Shown here one piece after another: positions 59,334 to 64,000 of a stretch of 64,000 bases of DNA. Origin of the DNA: Polytrichum commune (Eukaryota; Streptophyta; Polytrichopsida; Polytrichales; Polytrichaceae). The translations under genes were made by a program, and so were the position numbers. How positions within the stretch are numbered: the first letter of the stretch is position 1; each line of letters begins with the position of its first letter. The notes under the pieces are model-generated. The model made no database searches. It was not told the origin of the DNA and saw only the letters and a list, made by a program, of their open reading frames with translations. The stretch lies in the NCBI GenBank assembly GCA_950295325.1, contig OX485803.1, positions 20,152,001 to 20,216,000 on the forward strand. The letters are read 5' to 3'.

Positions 59334-59581
59334 TCCCAACGGAACCTTGTTATTCGATGTCCAATCCTATCCCTTTCCATTGCTGAAATAAACAAAGGAA
59401 AGGTACAATATTGAAGATTATGCAATACGGGAAGATCCTCCCATATATCCGCAATAGCTTGAGGCCGATCAGTCTCATCATCTGAGCCCTGTATCGGAAT
59501 CTCAACAGATGTACCAGAAAATAAAGTGAGGTAAGCAGCCGCGTGCCAACCTGGAACCGCCTCTCGATCACAATCTCCATG

Positions 59582-60346
59582 TCACTTGGCCCCGGTCAAG
59601 TCCTCATCCAAAGGACTTGGATTGCGTGAGAGTCCATCTGCATCCAAGTTGGTAATCCTAGCACGGTGTACCACCTCAAAGTCATACTCCTGGAGCAACA
59701 AAGCCCACCTGGCAAGCTTGCCAGTAAGCTTATCCGACTCCATGAGCTACCGTAACGGCTGATGGTCAATCACTAAAGTAAAGTGCTTACCATAAAGATA
59801 CGGCCGAAAATGAGCAATAGCCCATACCGCCGCCAATGCTTCTTCCTCGTAGGATGAATAATTAGCCTCCGCCGTGTTATTGCTTTGCGAAGCGTAAGCA
59901 ACAACATACTCCCGGCCAAAATCATCCTTCTGAGTGAGAACTGCTCCCAAACCCAATGAACTCCAATCCGTATGCAACTGGAAGGATTTGGAAACATCCG
60001 GACGTCGAAGCACTGGAGCCGCACCCAATTTCTGCTTCAATGTCTCAAAGGCCTGTTGCTGCTCACGACCCCAAGTCCAAAGTTGGTCCTTGCTCGTGAG
60101 AATGGTAAGATACTTGGCGATCAAGCTAAAGTTCTTGACGAATCGACGATAGTAATTCGCCAAGCCCAAGAAAGCACGAAGTCTCAGTACATCGACCGGT
60201 GCCGGGATCTTCTGCAAGGCGTCTACCTTAGCTTGTTGCACCCCAAAACCTCCTGGAATAATCATATGACCTAGATATGCTAGTCGGTCATGAAAAAACT
60301 TGCACTTCCTATGGTGCAAGCGCAATCCCCACCGCCGTAATCGCTA
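59582..60346 (-). pseudogene. Ty3/gypsy RT thumb/connection and RNase H
   Basis: The frame contains HHRKCKFF, FLGLANYYRRFV (the classic gypsy connection motif), and RNase H signatures HTDWSSLGLGAVLTQ, YSSYEEEALAAVWAI and VIDHQPLR. These supply the acidic catalytic residues that degrade the RNA strand of the RNA-DNA hybrid. In-frame stops: TAG 60344-60346, TAG 59747-59749 where the family usually has Trp, and TGA 59582-59584. It is in the same ancestral frame as the integrase N-terminal part. Confidence 0.9.
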
Positions 60347-61102
60347 AAAAACGGCTTGAAGATGCTTTACATGCTCTTGTGGTGTTTTGCTGAAAATGAT
60401 TACGTCATCAATGTAACACCGAGCAAAAGGCAAGCCAAAGAGAACTTGGTCCATCATTCTCTGAAACTCAGCAAGCGCATTTTTAGGCCAAATGAAAGAA
60501 ACTTCCAATGGTATAGTTGATCCTTTCTATTATGATCAACTCCCCAAAATGCGGTCTTCACCCGATCTCCCGTAAGTAATGGAAGTTGGTAATATCCGGA
60601 TCTCAAGTCCAATGTGCTAAAGACCCGAGAGAATCCGATGGCATCGAACAACTCCTCCGGGATTGGCATGGAATACCGATCCGACTTGGTCTTCCGATTA
60701 ATTGGACGGTAATCCCCACACATCCGTTTCTCCGTCCAATTGCCAAAGATATCATTCTTTGATGGCATAACCGTAGCACAAGCATACTCCCCGTTGGAAA
60801 GTTCAATTAGCCATGTTGCCAAGAGCTCTCGGTAACGAGCCTGAACGCCAATCCGCTCGGAAACACTGAGCCTGTAAGGTCTTCGAAAAATGGGATGGTC
60901 GTCCTCCAACTGAATGTGGATGGGTTTTCCTTTATAACCTTTAAGATCTTGAAGGCTAAAAGCAAAACACCTACAGTACGAGTGAATAAATGCTCGTACC
61001 TTCCGTGCCTTAGCACCAGTGAGATGAGGGCCTAATTCCAATGGCCAATCATCAAACTCTGTAGTCTCCCTCTCTACCAAAGGAGAACCACTTGATGCTG
61101 GC
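60347..61102 (-). pseudogene. Ty3/gypsy reverse transcriptase core, frameshifted
   Basis: Motifs in order: PIFRRPYRLS, ATVMPSKND, CGDYRPINRKT, FSTLDLRSGYYQ (first catalytic Asp) and FLSFGLK. Then a one-base loss in an A-run near 60484 shifts the frame, after which [12 protein letters not shown] supplies the YxDD active site. The upstream end joins the methyltransferase region in the same frame once the 410-bp insert at 61103-61512 is discounted. The copy cannot make an intact enzyme. Confidence 0.9.
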
Positions 61103-61512
61103 CACGGGGAGGTCACTCCATTGTCAAGTTGAAAACCACGTGTGAACAAAGTTTGCTACCCCTATATTATATGCCATAGATAATTTTTAAAATTATGATG
61201 TTTTTTCTATATATACATATCCATTGATAATATGTTTTGTATATTTTTTGAAACTTTTAGTCATCCCCATTTTTTCCAGTAATTTTTTTAGTTCAATTCT
61301 GCGTCATTCTAGTTAGAAACGGTATGTTTTCTAGAAATTTTTTTTTATCAAATTTGGTTATCCATTTTTACTATGTAATAGATACCATGTATATGTACTC
61401 ATAATTTTTTTTTGATAAAAGTTTGACCCATTTTGTTGATGCAACTTAGAAAAAGTATATATTTTTTGTTTGCACGTGGTTTTCAACTTGACAATGGAGT
61501 GACCTCCCCGTG
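61103..61512. mobile_element. hAT-like MITE inserted in the gypsy polyprotein frame
   Basis: The left end CACGGGGAGGTCACTCCATT and right end AATGGAGTGACCTCCCCGTG are inverted repeats extending about 40 bp to CCACGTG/CACGTGG. A perfect 8-bp direct duplication ATGCTGGC flanks it (61095-61102 and 61513-61520). The interior is AT-rich and non-coding. Eight-base target duplication with CA..GGG ends suits hAT elements; P-type is an alternative. Confidence 0.85.
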
Positions 61513-61534
61513 ATGCTGGCACAGACTCTAATTG

Positions 61535-62860
61535 CTAATGAGAGGAGGGGACATTAACTATGCCCCCAATCTCGGTGCTAGTACTAGAGTCTGATATTTC
61601 TTCATCACCACCAATATGTGATGATGAAGCCACCACCGGAGGCGAAGAAACCAAAACACTGTAAAAATGTTGAGCTCGAAGCTCCTCCATCACATGCTGC
61701 TCGAATTGAGAAATTCGTTCGGCTTCTCCAATTATGGCGTGAATTCCCTCCTCCATGGGTGTGGACCGATGTGCCTCCTGACCAGAGTCCTCTGCCCCCA
61801 GAGACAAGCACTGGTCACCATGATGCCTTTGCAATGAAAGGCATAAAGCAACAGTCCACACCATGGTATGAAGATCCATAGCTTGGCCCAACACGAAGCG
61901 CCGTTGGCCCTCAGAAAGGCCGGGAGTTGCGGTGGTGCCAGTGCGGAATCCCATGGCACGCTCCCGTTCGTCAGCCAATGGTTTGGTGTGGGTTTTGGTG
62001 TGAACATCCCACACCATACCCGGCCCTCTATTGCGGAAAGCAAATGACTGTGGAAACGTCATAAATGTGGGAAATGCCCGCCGTGGTGCCCCCATTTTAT
62101 TGACCAATGCCAACGAGGGTAAATCATCTCGAACAACCGGCAAAGAAGTCCGGTTTGGATCCAAGATGTCATCCACCTTTTGATCAAAAGGTAGAGGCAC
62201 TGCAGAAAATGCTGCAGCTAAAGTAGATGACGGTGCGAGGTTGGTCCAAATCCACCGAGGCCGGTGGGCATAAGAACCAATGCTCGCGGCATCCACAAAA
62301 ATGGGATCGCCAAGGTGTTGACGAACATAATAATCGCCTTCCAACACCTTGTCCCGAGAGTCTCCCAACAAAGGTACATTCTCAAAAATATACCCTGGAG
62401 GGAAAGGTTGGTGGGAATACCACCACTGCATGAGGCGGATGAGGTCCCAAAATAGAGTAGACCTGGGATCCTCTAGTCCTCCGCCTGCTCCAGCACGTGA
62501 ATGGCCCTGGCATGGCCATCCCGCAATCATCATATCTACCGGACCTAAGTGTCGTAAGTCGGCCTCATTGATGAGTGTGACATCACGAGGGAGACGTGAA
62601 AAATACCCACGAATGGCAGTCGGGTGTAACTGCTATGGGTACAACACCATCAACCGGTGAAGATGATGACGAGCCGCACGGGTGGACACTGGAGAGTTGT
62701 CCACGTAGACATATCGGTTGACCGTAAGGCTAGCCTCCAATACGGCTGCCAAACTTGTGCCAATGCCCCCAAACAGCTCCACCAAAGTAATTCCATTGTC
62801 TGGAGGACGCCACAAAATGGGGCGTGCCAACGTGGATAGACTATCCGATATGACTGGTGT
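61535..62860 (-). pseudogene. Retrotransposon-encoded cytosine-5 DNA methyltransferase
   Basis: The conserved C5-methyltransferase motifs occur in order. Motif I is ITLVELFGGIGTSLAAVLEA (AdoMet site), then an acidic YVDNS. Motif IV is GWPCQGHSRAG with the catalytic Cys in a PCQ context. Motif VI is ENV, motif VIII is RPRWIWTN, a motif-IX-like block is ADERERAMGF, and motif X is GQAMDLHTMVW. The enzyme would transfer methyl from AdoMet to C5 of cytosine. It sits between protease and RT in the same frame as both. One in-frame TAG (62633-62635) lies between motifs I and IV, and a second TAG (61535-61537) ends the open frame. All motifs survive, so decay is recent. It is distinct from host MET1/CMT/DRM layouts, as no BAH, chromo or UBA domain is visible. 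Confidence 0.9.
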
Positions 62861-62896
62861 GGTAGAACTGAGAGAGAGGACAATGTCATCACACCT

Positions 62897-64000
62897 TTAG
62901 AACAAACCAACTGAATCACGCCACGGAGGTAGAGGGTCCTTGGGATGGCGTACTAAGGCCCTCCTAAGTGCCATATCCAGTGAGTCTTCAACATCCCCCA
63001 TGAATGCCAAAGACTCCTCCAATAATGCGGATCCATAAGGCAATGTATCCACAATAGCACTGCATCTGAAAACCATGGATAATGGTTCGATGGTGGCGGC
63101 CGCTGCGAAGGCCACATGAATAAGTTCCCTATGGCCGTCTCTAGCTAACCAACCTGGTCGGATCCAAGCTTCCTCAGTCCAGTTGTCCAAACCAAAACCG
63201 AGAGGGTAAAGTGTTTGCTGACCAACTAAAATGTCATAGTTGGTTGCATCCGTTACTGCACACCTAAGAAGAAGAGGTGCGGGTGGATCTCCAGGCTTCA
63301 CTCGGAAGCTTAGCTGTAAAGGCTCCCGAGTATAACTAGTGGCCCGCTCCACGTGGCCAATAGATGTGACGATGGTAAATGGGCAAGGAGCCAAGTCGTC
63401 GGCCGTCAACCGCAATTCCTGCGCAAGCTTCTTGCCGATCATAACAGGTTGTGCTCCTGAATCCATCATCACACACTGGGGAGCAACTCGAATAGGGTTG
63501 CCCCCAACCCGACTGACCATTAAAATGCCGGAATCATTCACCATCCGTACAACGCCACGTCGAATGCCTCGACGCGCGCGAGCAGGTCGAGCAGCTACAT
63601 CTGAAAGGTAAGTTGCGCCTGCGGAGGCTAGTGAATCATAAGATGAGGTTGGCTCTTGGCCATCCGAGGCGTGTGCGTCAAAAGACGCAATGGCCTCCGC
63701 CGCAAGCCTCGCCCGCCGTTTGGCGGCTTTCTCAGGATCCTCCGTGGTAGGAAGGTCAGTGGTTGCTTGAGCCACAGTCAGAGAAGATGGTGTTCCCTTC
63801 TCTTCCAAAATCCTACATGCTAGGTGAAAAACCTTAGCTGGTTGGATATTGGATGACGACCACTCCATTGCCGTGAACAAAGGGGTGTGCAACATTTTGG
63901 ATGCCAAAGTATGCACCACGTCGGTCGCCAGATTCGAAGACTCCAAATTCGAAGTACGATTACTGATAGATTGGGCAGCATCAGCCAATTCAAAAGACAA
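62897..64000 (-). CDS. Ty3/gypsy Gag-side/aspartic protease frame, partial at window edge
   Basis: 367 residues run in from beyond the window. The N-terminal part is Ala/Arg-rich (DPEKAAKRRARLAAEA, RPARARRGIRRGVV). The middle has a retropepsin-like site MMDSGAQPVMIG (DSGA) and a later hydrophobic NYDILVGQQTLY block, as in gypsy proteases that mature the polyprotein. It ends at TAA 62897-62899, after which the same frame continues into the methyltransferase, so the stop is probably a mutation or marks a domain boundary. No zinc knuckle was seen in the visible part. Confidence 0.8.
   Translation of the reverse strand: MSFELADAAQSISNRTSNLESSNLATDVVHTLASKMLHTPLFTAMEWSSSNIQPAKVFHLACRILEEKGTPSSLTVAQATTDLPTTEDPEKAAKRRARLAAEAIASFDAHASDGQEPTSSYDSLASAGATYLSDVAARPARARRGIRRGVVRMVNDSGILMVSRVGGNPIRVAPQCVMMDSGAQPVMIGKKLAQELRLTADDLAPCPFTIVTSIGHVERATSYTREPLQLSFRVKPGDPPAPLLLRCAVTDATNYDILVGQQTLYPLGFGLDNWTEEAWIRPGWLARDGHRELIHVAFAAAATIEPLSMVFRCSAIVDTLPYGSALLEESLAFMGDVEDSLDMALRRALVRHPKDPLPPWRDSVGLF

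Larger units (their letters stand above)
55695..64000 (-). mobile_element. Ty3/gypsy LTR retrotransposon (PR-DNMT-RT-RH-INT-PHD), decayed, partial
   Basis: The domain order protease, DNA methyltransferase, reverse transcriptase, RNase H, integrase is that of Ty3/gypsy with an added methyltransferase and a C-terminal PHD finger. About 1.9 kb of non-coding 3' DNA (56254-58154) includes the 43-bp minisatellite and GA-rich tracts, then the polypurine tract and LTR. Gag, primer binding site and 5' LTR lie right of 64000. Counting frames shows one continuous ancestral reading frame, now broken by stops, a one-base loss, an integrase deletion and a MITE. Confidence 0.88.

Overview
This window is nuclear DNA from a green plant. 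The evidence is spliced genes with GT-AG introns, plant-type protein families (RING-H2 E3 ligase, LRR-VIII receptor kinase, mTERF, peroxisomal acyl-CoA oxidase), TTTAGGG-type telomere-like motifs, and many plant-style MITEs and Ty3/gypsy DNA. I cannot name the species. One 200-base run of N (26949-27148) marks an assembly gap. Genes are sparse, at three intact genes in 64 kb, and most of the rest is decayed mobile DNA.

Layout. 429-8955 (+): an acyl-CoA oxidase (ACX1-type) pseudogene broken by nonsense mutations (CGA to TGA, CAG to TAG) and a frameshift, with an antisense tRNA-Ser(GCU) gene at 5931-6012 in one intron. 9853-14054 (-): an intact seven-coding-exon RING-H2 gene of 697 aa, with a 5' UTR exon near 15342-15560. 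15600-31800: a gene-poor, repeat-rich stretch with several MITE families, a decayed LINE tail, a nested 0.77-kb palindrome, a GGGCATGGGT minisatellite and a cluster of small hairpins. 31837-40496 (+): an intact 19-exon LRR-VIII receptor kinase of 980 aa whose catalytic loop reads HQD instead of HRD. 40500-48900: more MITEs. 48912-50411 (+): an intronless organellar mTERF gene. 50412-55690: repeats.

55695-64000 (-) is the most interesting part. It is a decayed Ty3/gypsy retrotransposon that runs off the right edge. Reading leftward, its single ancestral reading frame encodes an aspartic protease, a full cytosine-5 DNA methyltransferase, reverse transcriptase, RNase H, integrase and a C-terminal PHD finger. 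A polypurine tract and probable 3' LTR follow. A retroelement carrying both its own DNA methyltransferase and a histone-reading finger could act on its own chromatin. Two of the stops in this frame are UAG followed by CAR-UUA, the known leaky-stop context, although simple CAG to TAG decay is an alternative. The copy is dead: it has several stops, a frameshift, an integrase deletion and a 410-bp hAT-like MITE inserted between the methyltransferase and the reverse transcriptase.

The genes are independent plant loci; no operon-like or pathway link between them is visible.
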